Shown here in pieces: positions 44,404 through 53,542 of a DNA stretch of 64,000 bases. The notes beneath the pieces were generated by a model. That model was not told the DNA's origin and did not search any database. It worked only from the letters and a program-made list of their open reading frames with translations. The stretch spans positions 49,973 to 113,972 of the forward strand of contig RIBL01000010.1 in the NCBI GenBank assembly GCA_003762875.1, written 5' to 3'. Source of the stretch: Muribaculaceae bacterium Isolate-110 (HZI) (lineage in GTDB: Bacteria > Bacteroidota > Bacteroidia > Bacteroidales > Muribaculaceae). The position numbers and the translations under genes are program-made. Within the stretch, counting starts at the first letter, position 1; every line of letters begins with the position of its first letter.

Positions 44404-44614
44404 GACAACACTCATATTGTTTCATATAAAACGTTTTGCCACACTCTAAAGTTCCAGCTTAAGGATATTTCCCGGCATGCGCGATTCGGTTACGGAGAAT
44501 GTGTGTGATAATGATTTTTTAACATTGATGTGCGGTTATGTTGCCCATGTGGCGGTTAATTTTGCCGTTGAAAGTCGTGTTGTCCTTTCCTTGAATCTCT
44601 AATTTTATTCATTT

Positions 44615-44692
44615 ATGTCATTCATCATCATTATCCTCTGCGCTCTGGCATGGCTCGGCCAGGCACTGAGAGACGGAGCGGATGTCAGTTAA
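44615..44692 (+). CDS. Possible 25-residue hydrophobic micropeptide
   Basis: ATG at 44615 opens MSFIIIILCALAWLGQALRD and ends with TAA at 44692. It would be one membrane helix with a short charged tail. A -7-like box TAATTTTG lies at 44557-44564. The start context (ATTTATGTCATTC) closely matches that of the gene at 44876. It is too short for certainty. Confidence 0.4.
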   Translation: MSFIIIILCALAWLGQALRDGADVS

Positions 44693-44713
44693 TTGCAAAA
44701 AGAAGTCGCGCTT

Positions 44714-44869
44714 ATGGTTGGAATAGTATTATGGTGCATACTGATATTGTTTATTGTCATATGCTCGTGTCCGGGTTTTCTCACATTCTTTTTCTGCGTG
44801 GCGTTGCCGTTTGGAATAGGGGTGTTTGCTCTTACGTCATGGTTGCGAAATAAATTCATCAACAAATAG
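44714..44869 (+). CDS. Small membrane protein, 51 residues
   Basis: The frame begins MVGIVLWCILILFIVICSC and continues with a second hydrophobic segment to end LRNKFINK. It is almost wholly hydrophobic, with four Cys and a positively charged C-terminus, as expected for a small inner-membrane protein. It lies between the 25-residue frame and the acidic coiled-coil gene, with gaps of 21 and 6 bases, suggesting one transcript. No family is known to me. Confidence 0.5.
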   Translation: MVGIVLWCILILFIVICSCPGFLTFFFCVALPFGIGVFALTSWLRNKFINK

Positions 44870-44875
44870 TGTTTT

Positions 44876-45295
44876 ATGTCATTCTGGAATTTTCTCGGTG
44901 GATTAGCCCTGTTCGATATGTTGGGCAAATGGTTTTCAGGCAAGCCACAGTCTCATTTACCGTCTTCACAATCGATGTATGGTTACGGTGGTGATGCCGG
45001 TTGTTCTCGAGCGGATCAATCGAGCCATCGGCCTCAGGCAACTTACAGTCATATGTCGGATATGGACGACTATGACATAGACGAGCTACAGGAACGCATC
45101 GACGACCTTGAAAGCCGGCTTGACGACTGTGATATAATGTCAGACCGTTACGACCGTATCCAGAGCGAGATAGACATGCTTCAGGCCCGGCTCGATGATA
45201 TTGATGATGCGGCAGAACTGTATGACGACATTAACGACGAGTTGTACGGTCTGTATGATGACGACCTGTATATCGACCGCGATGAGGACTGGTGA
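44876..45295 (+). CDS. Acidic coiled-coil protein with hydrophobic N-terminus
   Basis: A 139-residue protein. The N-terminus MSFWNFLGGLALFDMLGKWF is an amphipathic or membrane-peripheral helix; residues 25-60 are polar and low in complexity. From about residue 62 it is highly acidic with heptad-like spacing (IDELQERIDDLESRLDD, IQSEIDMLQARLDDIDD), predicting a coiled coil. No known family. It ends the small three-frame cluster starting at 44615. Confidence 0.65.
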   Translation: MSFWNFLGGLALFDMLGKWFSGKPQSHLPSSQSMYGYGGDAGCSRADQSSHRPQATYSHMSDMDDYDIDELQERIDDLESRLDDCDIMSDRYDRIQSEIDMLQARLDDIDDAAELYDDINDELYGLYDDDLYIDRDEDW

Positions 45296-45416
45296 TTCTC
45301 GGGATATAATAATTTCGGGTCAAACCGAAATATAAGTAGCGTCAGAGTGTGATATCAGATAAAAAGGAGGTCTGGCAGCAAATTTTGTAAAAGGGGGTGG
45401 GGGAATGGATAAAAGA

Positions 45417-45448
45417 TTTGCCCAAGTGTGGGAATTGTTGTAATTTTG
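45417..45448 (+). promoter_or_regulatory. Promoter of purL
   Basis: TTTG (45417-45420), exactly 20 bases, TAATTTTG (45441-45448), about 35 bases before the ATG. Confidence 0.85.
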
Positions 45449-45483
45449 TGACATAAACCATTCATTGACATAGCCAGATACTT

Positions 45484-48400
45484 ATGGTCGTATTTTTTAA
45501 GAAAGGCGCGAATCTGATTTACGCCGTAGAGACGAATCACAAGTTTACCCCCGAAGAGGCCGAGAAACTAACTTGGCTCTTTGACGGGGCCACCCCTCTC
45601 AGCTCCACTTCGGTCAAGGGCCGCTTTGTGGGTCCTCGCAAGGAGATGATTACTCCCTGGAGCACCAACGCAGTGGAAATCACCCAGAACATGGGACTCG
45701 AGGGTATAACCCGCATAGAAGAGTTTAACCGCACCACAGCCGAAGAGCCTGTTTTCGACAAGATGCTCTCTCGTCTGTATGACGGCCTGAACTCCAAGGT
45801 GTTCAGCACCTCTACCACCGCAGCTCCCATCGAGCACATCGCCGACATATCGGAATACAACAAGCGCGAAGGTCTCGCTCTCAGCAAAGAGGAGGAGGAC
45901 TATCTGCGTCAGCTCGCCGAGCGTCTGGGACGTCCCCTGACCGACAGCGAGGTGTTTGGCTTCTCGCAGGTCAACAGCGAGCACTGCCGTCACAAGATAT
46001 TCAACGGCTCGTTTGTAATCGACGGCGAAGAGAAGGAGCTCTCGCTCTTCAAGCTTATCAAGAAGACTTCACAGGTCAATCCCGGACGCCTCGTATCGGC
46101 CTACAAGGATAACGTAGCGTTTGTTGAGGGTCCGACTGTGGCACAGTTCTACCCCACACACCCCGAACGTCCCGACTACTTTGAGGTACGCGACCTGCCT
46201 ACAGTGCTCTCGCTCAAGGCCGAGACACACAACTTCCCCACGACCGTAGAGCCGTTTAACGGCGCGGCCACCGGTAGCGGCGGCGAGATACGCGACCGTC
46301 TCGGCGGAGGACGTGCTTCGCTCCCCCTGGCCGGTACCGCTGTCTACATGACCTCCTATCCCCGTCTCGGCGGCCACCCATGGGAACTGATGATGAATCC
46401 CCGCGCCTGGCTCTACCAGACTCCGGCTGAGATACTCATCAAGGCGTCAAACGGTGCGTCGGACTTCGGCAACAAATATGGCCAGCCCCTCATCTGCGGT
46501 TCGTTGCTCACATTCGAGCATGACGAGAACGGCAAGATGTATGCCTATGACAAGGTAATCATGCTCGCCGGCGGCGTAGGCTATGCAGCCGCCAAGGATG
46601 CCATCAAGGGTGTGCCCGAAGCGGGCGAAGCCGTTGTGGTGATGGGCGGTGACAACTATCGCATCGGCATGGGCGGCGGAGCAGTATCGTCGGTCGAGAC
46701 CGGACAATATGCCTCGGGCATCGAGCTTAACGCCGTGCAGCGTGCCAACCCCGAGATGCAGAAGCGTGTGTCTAACGTAATCCGCGCATTGGCCGAAAAC
46801 GATAACAATCCCATCGTGTCGATTCACGACCACGGTGCGGGCGGTCACCTCAACGCTCTCTCGGAGCTCGTCGAGGAGACCGGCGGTAAAATTGAGATCG
46901 GCGCGCTGCCCGTAGGCGACAAGACTCTCTCGTCAAAGGAAATCATCGGCAACGAGAGTCAGGAGCGTATGGGTATGGTGCTGAAGAAGGAGGACATCGA
47001 ATATGTCAAGACCATCGCCGACCGCGAACGCGCACCGATGTATGTGGTGGGCGAGACCACAGGCGACCATCGCTTTGTGTTTGAGCAGAAGGACGGTGTG
47101 AAACCCATCGACCTGGCCATGAGCGATATGTTTGGTTCGTCGCCCAAGACCACTCTGGTTGACAACACTGTGGTAAACACCTACAAGGACGCTCCCTATA
47201 ACGAAAACGATATAGAAAAATATGTAGCCGACACTCTCGCGCTCGAGGCAGTGGCTTCCAAGGACTGGCTCACCAACAAGGTGGACCGCTCCGTAACAGG
47301 CAAGATAGCCCGCCAGCAGTGTCAGGGTGAGATACAGCTCCCCCTCAGCGACTGTGGCGTGATGGCACTCGACTACTCCGGCACCAAGGGTATAGCCACC
47401 TCCATCGGTCACGCACCGCAGGTAGCACTCATCGACTCGGCCAAGGGTTCGGTGATGGCGGTTGCCGAGGCTCTGACCAACATCGTGGCCACTCCGCTTG
47501 CCGAAGGCATCAGGAGTCTGTCGCTTAGTGCCAACTGGATGTGGCCATGCAAGAATCCCGGTGAGGACGCAGCCTTGTATCGTGCCGTCGAGGCATGCAG
47601 CGACTTTGCATGCGCCCTCGGCATCAACATCCCTACAGGCAAGGACTCGCTGTCAATGACTCAGAAATATGGCAACGACAAGGTTTATGCTCCCGGCACC
47701 GTAATCATCTCGGCCGCCGGCGAGGTCACCGATGTGAAAAAGACCCTTTCGCCCGTGCTCCGTGCCAAGGATTCCACCTTATACTATATAGATTTCTCTG
47801 GCGATGCTCTCAAGCTCGGCGGTTCGGCCCTGGCTCAGTCACTCGGTTCGCTCGGAGCCGACGCCCCCACGGTGACCGATGCCAAGGCGTTTGTCAACAC
47901 CTTTGACACCGTTCAGAAGCTCGTGGAGAAGAAGATGCTCCTTGCCGCCCATGACGTGTCGGCCGGAGGTCTCGTCACCACCCTGCTCGAGATGACATTT
48001 GCCAACACCGAAGGCGGTGTCGAACTCAACACCGAGGCATTCGGCGAGTCGGACCTCGTGAAGATACTCTTCAGCGAGAATCCTGCACTCGTGGCCCAGG
48101 TAGACGCAGCCAAGGTGGCCAAGGTCGACGAAATGCTCGACAAGGCCGGCGTGAAATACTATCACATCGGTTCGCCCGCCGCAGAGCGCGCCCTCATCAT
48201 CAACCACTGCGGTACGCAGCGTCTGCTCGGCATTGACCATCTGCGTGACGTGTGGATGCACACCAGCTATCTCATGGACTCGCTCCAGAGCGGAGAGCAG
48301 AAGGCACGCGAACGTTTCGAGAATTACAAGAAGCAGCCCATACGCTACCGCATGCCTTCGGGCTACAACGGCAAACTCGCCTCGCGCGGTATAGCCCTGC

Positions 48401-49182
48401 GTCGCGACGGACATGGCGACGGACGTGTCAAGGCCGCCATCATCCGCGAGAAGGGTGTGAACGGCGACCGCGAAATGGCTTACTCGCTCTATCTTGCCGG
48501 ATTTGATGTGAAGGACGTGCACATGACCGACCTCATGAGCGGCCGCGAGACCCTGGAGGATGTCAACATGATAGTGTTCTGCGGAGGCTTCTCCAACTCC
48601 GACGTGCTCGGTTCGGCCAAGGGCTGGGCTTCGGGATTCCGCTACAACGAGAACGCCAAGCGCGCCATCGAGAACTTCTACAAGCGCACCGACACCCTCT
48701 CGCTCGGCATTTGCAACGGCTGTCAGCTCATGATCGAGCTCAACCTTATCAATCCCGAGCATCCCAAGAAGACCAGGATGCTGCATAACGACTCGCACAA
48801 GTTTGAGTCGCAGTTCCTGGGGCTCACCATCCCCGCCAACAACTCCGTAATGCTCGGTTCGCTCTCAGGCTCCAAGCTCGGCTGCTGGGTGGCTCACGGC
48901 GAAGGCAAGTTCCACCTGCCCATGTCGATGGACAACTATAACGTGGTGGCCAAGTATGCCTACAACGGCTATCCAGCCAACCCCAACGGCTCACGTTGCT
49001 CAGTGGCCGGCATATGCTCGGCCGACGGACGCCATCTGGCCATGATGCCACATCCCGAGCGAGGTATCTTCCCCTGGCAGTGCGGTTATTATCCCGCATC
49101 GCGTGCCACTGACGAGGTGACACCATGGATTGATGCTTTCATCAACGCCCGCAAGTGGGTTGAAGAGCACGTTTCACATTAA
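45484..49182 (+). CDS. purL: Phosphoribosylformylglycinamidine synthase
   Basis: The long, single-chain PurL (1232 residues) makes FGAM from FGAR, glutamine and ATP in purine synthesis. An N-terminal PurS-like region is followed by two AIRS-like ATPase halves; motifs include SEHCRHKIFNG, LKAETHNFPTTVEPFNGAATG and HDVSAGGLVTTLLEM. The C-terminal glutaminase domain (~965-1232) has the nucleophile Cys1077 in LGICNGCQLM and the His1190/Glu1192 pair in MPHPERG. It has its own promoter and terminator. Confidence 0.97.
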   Translation: MVVFFKKGANLIYAVETNHKFTPEEAEKLTWLFDGATPLSSTSVKGRFVGPRKEMITPWSTNAVEITQNMGLEGITRIEEFNRTTAEEPVFDKMLSRLYDGLNSKVFSTSTTAAPIEHIADISEYNKREGLALSKEEEDYLRQLAERLGRPLTDSEVFGFSQVNSEHCRHKIFNGSFVIDGEEKELSLFKLIKKTSQVNPGRLVSAYKDNVAFVEGPTVAQFYPTHPERPDYFEVRDLPTVLSLKAETHNFPTTVEPFNGAATGSGGEIRDRLGGGRASLPLAGTAVYMTSYPRLGGHPWELMMNPRAWLYQTPAEILIKASNGASDFGNKYGQPLICGSLLTFEHDENGKMYAYDKVIMLAGGVGYAAAKDAIKGVPEAGEAVVVMGGDNYRIGMGGGAVSSVETGQYASGIELNAVQRANPEMQKRVSNVIRALAENDNNPIVSIHDHGAGGHLNALSELVEETGGKIEIGALPVGDKTLSSKEIIGNESQERMGMVLKKEDIEYVKTIADRERAPMYVVGETTGDHRFVFEQKDGVKPIDLAMSDMFGSSPKTTLVDNTVVNTYKDAPYNENDIEKYVADTLALEAVASKDWLTNKVDRSVTGKIARQQCQGEIQLPLSDCGVMALDYSGTKGIATSIGHAPQVALIDSAKGSVMAVAEALTNIVATPLAEGIRSLSLSANWMWPCKNPGEDAALYRAVEACSDFACALGINIPTGKDSLSMTQKYGNDKVYAPGTVIISAAGEVTDVKKTLSPVLRAKDSTLYYIDFSGDALKLGGSALAQSLGSLGADAPTVTDAKAFVNTFDTVQKLVEKKMLLAAHDVSAGGLVTTLLEMTFANTEGGVELNTEAFGESDLVKILFSENPALVAQVDAAKVAKVDEMLDKAGVKYYHIGSPAAERALIINHCGTQRLLGIDHLRDVWMHTSYLMDSLQSGEQKARERFENYKKQPIRYRMPSGYNGKLASRGIALRRDGHGDGRVKAAIIREKGVNGDREMAYSLYLAGFDVKDVHMTDLMSGRETLEDVNMIVFCGGFSNSDVLGSAKGWASGFRYNENAKRAIENFYKRTDTLSLGICNGCQLMIELNLINPEHPKKTRMLHNDSHKFESQFLGLTIPANNSVMLGSLSGSKLGCWVAHGEGKFHLPMSMDNYNVVAKYAYNGYPANPNGSRCSVAGICSADGRHLAMMPHPERGIFPWQCGYYPASRATDEVTPWIDAFINARKWVEEHVSH

Positions 49183-49197
49183 TTTACATAAAAAAAA

Positions 49198-49248
49198 CTC
49201 CGTTTTTCACGAAAATGTGTATATTTGTCGGAAAAACGGAGCTTTTTT
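49198..49248 (+). terminator. Intrinsic terminator of purL
   Basis: CTCCGTTTTTC (49198-49208) pairs with GAAAAACGGAG (49231-49241), followed by six T. The loop contains TATATTTG (49220-49227), which resembles a -7 box but has no matching -33 element. Confidence 0.85.
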
Positions 49249-49306
49249 GTCACAAAGTGACATCTCCACCTATTCGTATCTACATAAAACCTTAAATTAT
49301 AACAAA

Positions 49307-50179
49307 ATGAGTCTCAACATCATCGTGCTCGCCAAGCAGGTGCCCGACACCCGCAACGTGGGCAAAGATGCAATGAAAGAGGATGGCACCATCAACCGTG
49401 CGGCTCTGCCGGCCATCTTCAACCCCGAAGACCTCAACGCGCTCGAGCAGGCACTCCGTCTAAAAGACGCCAACCCGGGGTCGACAATCACATTGCTTAC
49501 AATGGGTCTGCCCCGTGCGGCAGAGATCATACGCGAAGCCATCTATCGCGGAGCCGACACCGGCATTGTGCTTACTGACCGCGCGCTGGGCGGTGCCGAC
49601 ACTCTCGCCACTTCCTACTCTCTGGCTCAGGCCGTGAAAAAAATCGGAAACTATGACATCATACTCGGCGGCCGTCAGGCTATTGACGGTGACACCGCAC
49701 AGGTGGGCCCGCAGATAGCCGAGAAGTTAGGCATACCTCAGGTGACATATGCAGAGGATATCATCGAGCTCAAGGACGGACACGTCATCGTGAAACGCCG
49801 TCTGGAGAACGGTGTGGAGACCGTCAAGGCCCCTCTCCCCTGCGTTGTGACCGTCAACGGCTCGGCTGCCGACTGCCGTCCGCGCAACGCCATGCGTGTG
49901 CAGAAATACAAATATGCCGCATCGCCCAGCGAGGCCGCCGCTCTAAGCGACGAGCGTAAAGCCCTGCTGGAGAAGCGTCCCTATCTCAATCTTCAGGAGT
50001 GGAGCGCGGCCCATGTCGAGGCCGATCCGGCCCAGATAGGTCTGCCCGGTTCCCCTACTAAGGTGAAAAATGTCGAGAACGTAGTGTTTGCCGCCAAAGA
50101 GTGCCGCGTGCTCGACGACAGCGACGCAGCTATCGAAGACCTCGTGAAAGAACTTATTACCAACCACACAATAGGATAA
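49307..50179 (+). CDS. etfB: Electron transfer flavoprotein, beta subunit
   Basis: EtfB, with EtfA, passes electrons between acyl-CoA dehydrogenases and other carriers. The 290-residue protein starts MSLNIIVLAKQVPDTRNVG, the fixed ETF-beta N-terminus, and has DLNALEQALRLKD, YRGADTGIVLTD and LGGRQAIDGDTAQVGPQIAE (nucleotide-binding region). It is somewhat longer than the usual ~260. It starts the etfB-etfA-acyl-CoA dehydrogenase operon, with etfA 5 bases downstream. Confidence 0.95.
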   Translation: MSLNIIVLAKQVPDTRNVGKDAMKEDGTINRAALPAIFNPEDLNALEQALRLKDANPGSTITLLTMGLPRAAEIIREAIYRGADTGIVLTDRALGGADTLATSYSLAQAVKKIGNYDIILGGRQAIDGDTAQVGPQIAEKLGIPQVTYAEDIIELKDGHVIVKRRLENGVETVKAPLPCVVTVNGSAADCRPRNAMRVQKYKYAASPSEAAALSDERKALLEKRPYLNLQEWSAAHVEADPAQIGLPGSPTKVKNVENVVFAAKECRVLDDSDAAIEDLVKELITNHTIG

Positions 50180-50184
50180 GCCCA

Positions 50185-51210
50185 ATGGACCAGAATAATC
50201 TTATAGTATATCTCGAAATCGAGGACGGACGCGTAGCCGACGTGAGCCTCGAACTTCTGACCAAAGGGCGTGTGCTCGCCGACAAACTCGGCGTTAAACT
50301 CGAAGCCCTGGCTGTAGGCGATGACCTCACCACTGTGGGTGAGCAGGTGTTTCCCTACGGCGTCGACCGCCTCTACCGCGTGTCGGACAAGCGTCTGTCG
50401 CCCTACACCTCCAACCCCCATTCGGCCGTGCTCATCAATCTGTTCAAGGAAATCAAGCCGCAGATATGCCTCATGGGAGCCACATGCATCGGCCGTGACC
50501 TCGGTCCGCGCGTAAGCTCCTGTCTGCACAGCGGTCTGACCGCCGACTGCACGGCTCTTGAAATCGGTGACCACACCGATGCCCGCACCAAGGTGGAATA
50601 CAAAGACCTGCTGCTACAGATACGTCCGGCCTTCGGAGGCAACATCGTGGCCACTATCGTCAATCCCGAGTGCCGCCCGCAGATGGCCACCGTGCGTGAG
50701 GGTGTGATGAAGAAGGAGATCCGCGACCCGCAATACAAAGGCGAGACCGTCGATCTCGAGGCCGCCAAGTATGTGAGCGACGAGGACTTTGTGGTAGAGA
50801 TACTCGACCGTCATATCGAGAAATCAAAAATCAACATCAAAAACTCGCCCATCATCGTGGCCGGCGGCTATGGCGTAGGCTCGAAAGAAAATTTCAAGCT
50901 GCTCCATGACCTTGCCGACACTCTCGGAGCTGAGGTGGGCGCATCGCGTGCGGCTGTCGACGCCGGATTTACCGAACATGCCCGTCAGATAGGCCAGACC
51001 GGTGTTACCGTGCGTCCGAAGCTCTACATAGCCTGCGGCATCTCAGGGCAGATACAGCACATCGCCGGCATGCAGGAAAGCTCCATCATAATCTCTATCA
51101 ACAATGATCCCAACGCGCCCATCAACACCATTGCCGACTATGTAATCACCGGCAATCTCGAGGAAGTGGTGCCCAAGCTCATCAAATACTACAAAAAGAA
51201 CTCCAAATAA
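50185..51210 (+). CDS. etfA: Electron transfer flavoprotein, alpha subunit
   Basis: A 341-residue FAD-binding subunit. The C-terminal FAD domain has the signature PIIVAGGYGVGSKENF, GASRAAVDAGF, QIGQTGVTVRPKLYIACGIS and INNDPNAPINTIADY. The N-terminal half shares the adenine-nucleotide-binding fold of EtfB. It lies between etfB and the acyl-CoA dehydrogenase gene, with gaps of 5 and 12 bases, so the three products very likely act together. Confidence 0.96.
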   Translation: MDQNNLIVYLEIEDGRVADVSLELLTKGRVLADKLGVKLEALAVGDDLTTVGEQVFPYGVDRLYRVSDKRLSPYTSNPHSAVLINLFKEIKPQICLMGATCIGRDLGPRVSSCLHSGLTADCTALEIGDHTDARTKVEYKDLLLQIRPAFGGNIVATIVNPECRPQMATVREGVMKKEIRDPQYKGETVDLEAAKYVSDEDFVVEILDRHIEKSKINIKNSPIIVAGGYGVGSKENFKLLHDLADTLGAEVGASRAAVDAGFTEHARQIGQTGVTVRPKLYIACGISGQIQHIAGMQESSIIISINNDPNAPINTIADYVITGNLEEVVPKLIKYYKKNSK

Positions 51211-51222
51211 CGTCATAGAAAA

Positions 51223-52923
51223 ATGGCTAACTTTTATACCGACAACCCCGATCTCAAGCACCATCTTACCCATCCGCTGATGGAGAAGATTGTAGCCTTG
51301 AAAGAACGCAACTATACCGATGCCGAGAAGTTTGACTACGCTCCTCTCGACTATGCCGACGCCCAGGACAGCTATGACAAAGTGCTGGAGATTGTAGGCG
51401 AGATATGCGGCGACGTCATCGCCCCCAACGCCGAGAGTGTTGACCACGACGGCCCCTCTGTGGCCGACGGACGCGTGACCTACGCTCCCGCCACTCAGGT
51501 CAACCTCGATGCCTGCCGCAAGGCCGGACTCATGGGTATGGCCATGCCACGCCGCTACGGAGGTCTCAACTTCCCCATCACCCCCTACATCATGGCTGCC
51601 GACATCGTGAGCCGTGCCGACACAGGTTTTGAAAACCTCTGGGGCCTTCAGGATTGTGCAGAGACCATCTATGAGTTTGCCGACGAAGACCAGAAGCAGC
51701 GTTTCATCACACGCGTATGCCAGGGTGAGACCATGTCGATGGACCTCACCGAGCCCGACGCCGGCTCTGACCTTCAGAGCGTGATGCTCAAGGCCACCGA
51801 GCAGCCCGACGGCACATGGCGACTCAACGGTGTGAAACGATTCATCACCAACGGCGACAGCGATATCCACCTTGTGCTTGCCCGCTCCGAGGCAGGAACC
51901 AAGGACGGCCGCGGCCTGTCGATGTTTATCTACGACAAGCGCGACGGCGGAGTGAATGTGCGCCGCATCGAGAACAAGATGGGCATCAAGGGCTCGCCTA
52001 CCTGCGAACTCACCTATAAGGATGCCAAAGCCGAGCTCTGCGGCTCGCGCCGTCTCGGTCTCATCAAATATGTGATGGCCCTCATGAACGGTGCCCGTCT
52101 CGGCATCGCCGCCCAGAGCGTAGGCGTGAGCGAACTCGCCTATCGCGAGGCTCTGGCTTATGCCCGCGATCGCAAACAGTTTGGCAAGGCCATCATCGAG
52201 TTCCCCGCCGTCTATGAGATGCTTTCCGTAATGAAAGGCAAGCTCGACGCCTCGCGCTCGCTCCTGTATGAGTGCGCCCGCTTTGTCGACATGTACAAGG
52301 TGTATGACGACATCGCCAAAGAGCGCAGCCTCACTCCCGACGAACGCAAGGAAGCCAAATATTACTCACGTCTGGCCGACGCTCTCACCCCGCTCGCCAA
52401 AGGCATGGGCAGTGAATACTGCAACCAGAATGCCTATGACTGCATCCAGATACACGGCGGTTCGGGCTTCATGAAGGATTATGCCTGCGAACGCCTCTAT
52501 CGCGACGCGCGCATCACATCCATCTATGAAGGCACCACACAGCTCCAGGTGGTAGCGGCTATCCGCCACGTCACCACCGGTTCGTATCTCAACCTCATCA
52601 ACTCTTATCTCGAGACTGAGGTTAAGCCCGAACTCCAGAGCATCAAGGAGCGTATCCGCGTGTTGGCCGACATGTATGCAAAGGCTGTAGAGCAAGTAGG
52701 TAAGGTCGATGACCAGGCTTACGGAGACTTCATGGCCCGTCGTCTCGTGGAGATGGCCGGTGTGACCATCATGAGCTGCCTGCTCATGCTCGACGCTCAG
52801 CGCAACGACTCATTCCGTCGCTCAGCTGAGGTATATCTCAATCTCGCTCAGGCCGAAGTGACCAAGCATGCCGAGTTTATCAACACCTTCGCCCCCGAAA
52901 GCATCGAAGACTACAAGCTTTAA
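51223..52923 (+). CDS. Acyl-CoA dehydrogenase (long C-terminal type)
   Basis: A 566-residue FAD enzyme that oxidises (or with ETF reduces) the C2-C3 bond of an acyl-CoA. Standard motifs: MDLTEPDAGSDLQSVML (FAD loop), RFITNGDSDIHLVLA, NGARLGIAAQSVGV, AYARDRKQFGKAI, IQIHGGSGFM and the catalytic Glu436 in SIYEGTTQLQ. A C-terminal extension of about 110 residues is typical of the Bacteroidetes form. With EtfAB directly upstream it may work as an electron-bifurcating butyryl- or acrylyl-CoA dehydrogenase-like complex; the substrate is unknown. Confidence 0.9.
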   Translation: MANFYTDNPDLKHHLTHPLMEKIVALKERNYTDAEKFDYAPLDYADAQDSYDKVLEIVGEICGDVIAPNAESVDHDGPSVADGRVTYAPATQVNLDACRKAGLMGMAMPRRYGGLNFPITPYIMAADIVSRADTGFENLWGLQDCAETIYEFADEDQKQRFITRVCQGETMSMDLTEPDAGSDLQSVMLKATEQPDGTWRLNGVKRFITNGDSDIHLVLARSEAGTKDGRGLSMFIYDKRDGGVNVRRIENKMGIKGSPTCELTYKDAKAELCGSRRLGLIKYVMALMNGARLGIAAQSVGVSELAYREALAYARDRKQFGKAIIEFPAVYEMLSVMKGKLDASRSLLYECARFVDMYKVYDDIAKERSLTPDERKEAKYYSRLADALTPLAKGMGSEYCNQNAYDCIQIHGGSGFMKDYACERLYRDARITSIYEGTTQLQVVAAIRHVTTGSYLNLINSYLETEVKPELQSIKERIRVLADMYAKAVEQVGKVDDQAYGDFMARRLVEMAGVTIMSCLLMLDAQRNDSFRRSAEVYLNLAQAEVTKHAEFINTFAPESIEDYKL

Positions 52924-52934
52924 AAGAAGTTTAG

Positions 52935-53020
52935 AGTTTAGAAGTAAAAAAGTTTAGGGATTAGCTAAAGAGGCCGACAGACCTCAGGAGCTAATCCCTA
53001 AACTTTTTTACTTCTAAACT
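52935..53020. repeat. Inverted repeat with perfect 32-bp arms at acyl-CoA dehydrogenase/rpiB junction
   Basis: Arms 52935-52966 and 52989-53020 are exact complements, loop 22 bases. AGTTTAGA words extend outward on both sides. It lies between convergent genes and ends 16 bases before the rpiB stop. Confidence 0.95.
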
Positions 53021-53035
53021 TTTAAACTCAGAAAA

Positions 53036-53488
53036 TCACCTAACGGGGATTTTCTCGATTCTCTTCTGATGGCGTCCGCCGTCAAAGGGTGTGTTGAGAA
53101 ATTTTTCAACGATATTGATTGCTGTAACGCTGTCGATGAAGCGGGCCGGAAGCACAAGCACATTGGCATCATTGTGGCGGCGGGCAAGCTCGGCAAGCTC
53201 TACCGTCCAGCACAAAGCCGCGCGTATGCCCTGATGTTTGTTGAGGGTTATGCCTATGCCGTTGCCCGAACCGCAGAGAGCTATGCCGGGATAACAGGCA
53301 CCTTGCTCTACAGCCTCGGCACAGGGATGTGCATAATCGGCATAATCACAGCTTTCGGCCGAGAATGTGCCGAAATCCTTAAATTCGATGTCCTGCGACT
53401 CAAAGTATCCCTCGAGCAGCATTTTCATTTCATATCCTGCATGATCGCTGCAGAATGCCACGGGTACACCCGCCTTAATTATTGACAT
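53036..53488 (-). CDS. rpiB: Ribose-5-phosphate isomerase B
   Basis: RpiB interconverts ribose 5-phosphate and ribulose 5-phosphate. The 150-residue protein has the substrate-binding SDHAGYEMK near the N-terminus, the catalytic Cys region CGSGNGIGITLNKHQGIRAALC and the basic C-terminal RHQKRIEKI. The length is normal. It stands alone between a long hairpin and the DUF5063 gene. Confidence 0.95.
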   Translation of the reverse strand: MSIIKAGVPVAFCSDHAGYEMKMLLEGYFESQDIEFKDFGTFSAESCDYADYAHPCAEAVEQGACYPGIALCGSGNGIGITLNKHQGIRAALCWTVELAELARRHNDANVLVLPARFIDSVTAINIVEKFLNTPFDGGRHQKRIEKIPVR

Positions 53489-53542
53489 GGTGAAATTATT
53501 GTATTAAATGTGATAAATAATTAGCTGTAAACATGTCTTACA

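Noticed and set aside
47839..48798. Long antisense open frame in purL
   Set aside because: Shadow of a highly biased coding sequence; no family features.
49220..49227. etfB promoter in the loop of the purL terminator
   Set aside because: TATATTTG matches the -7 box but nothing like TTTG occurs at the right distance.
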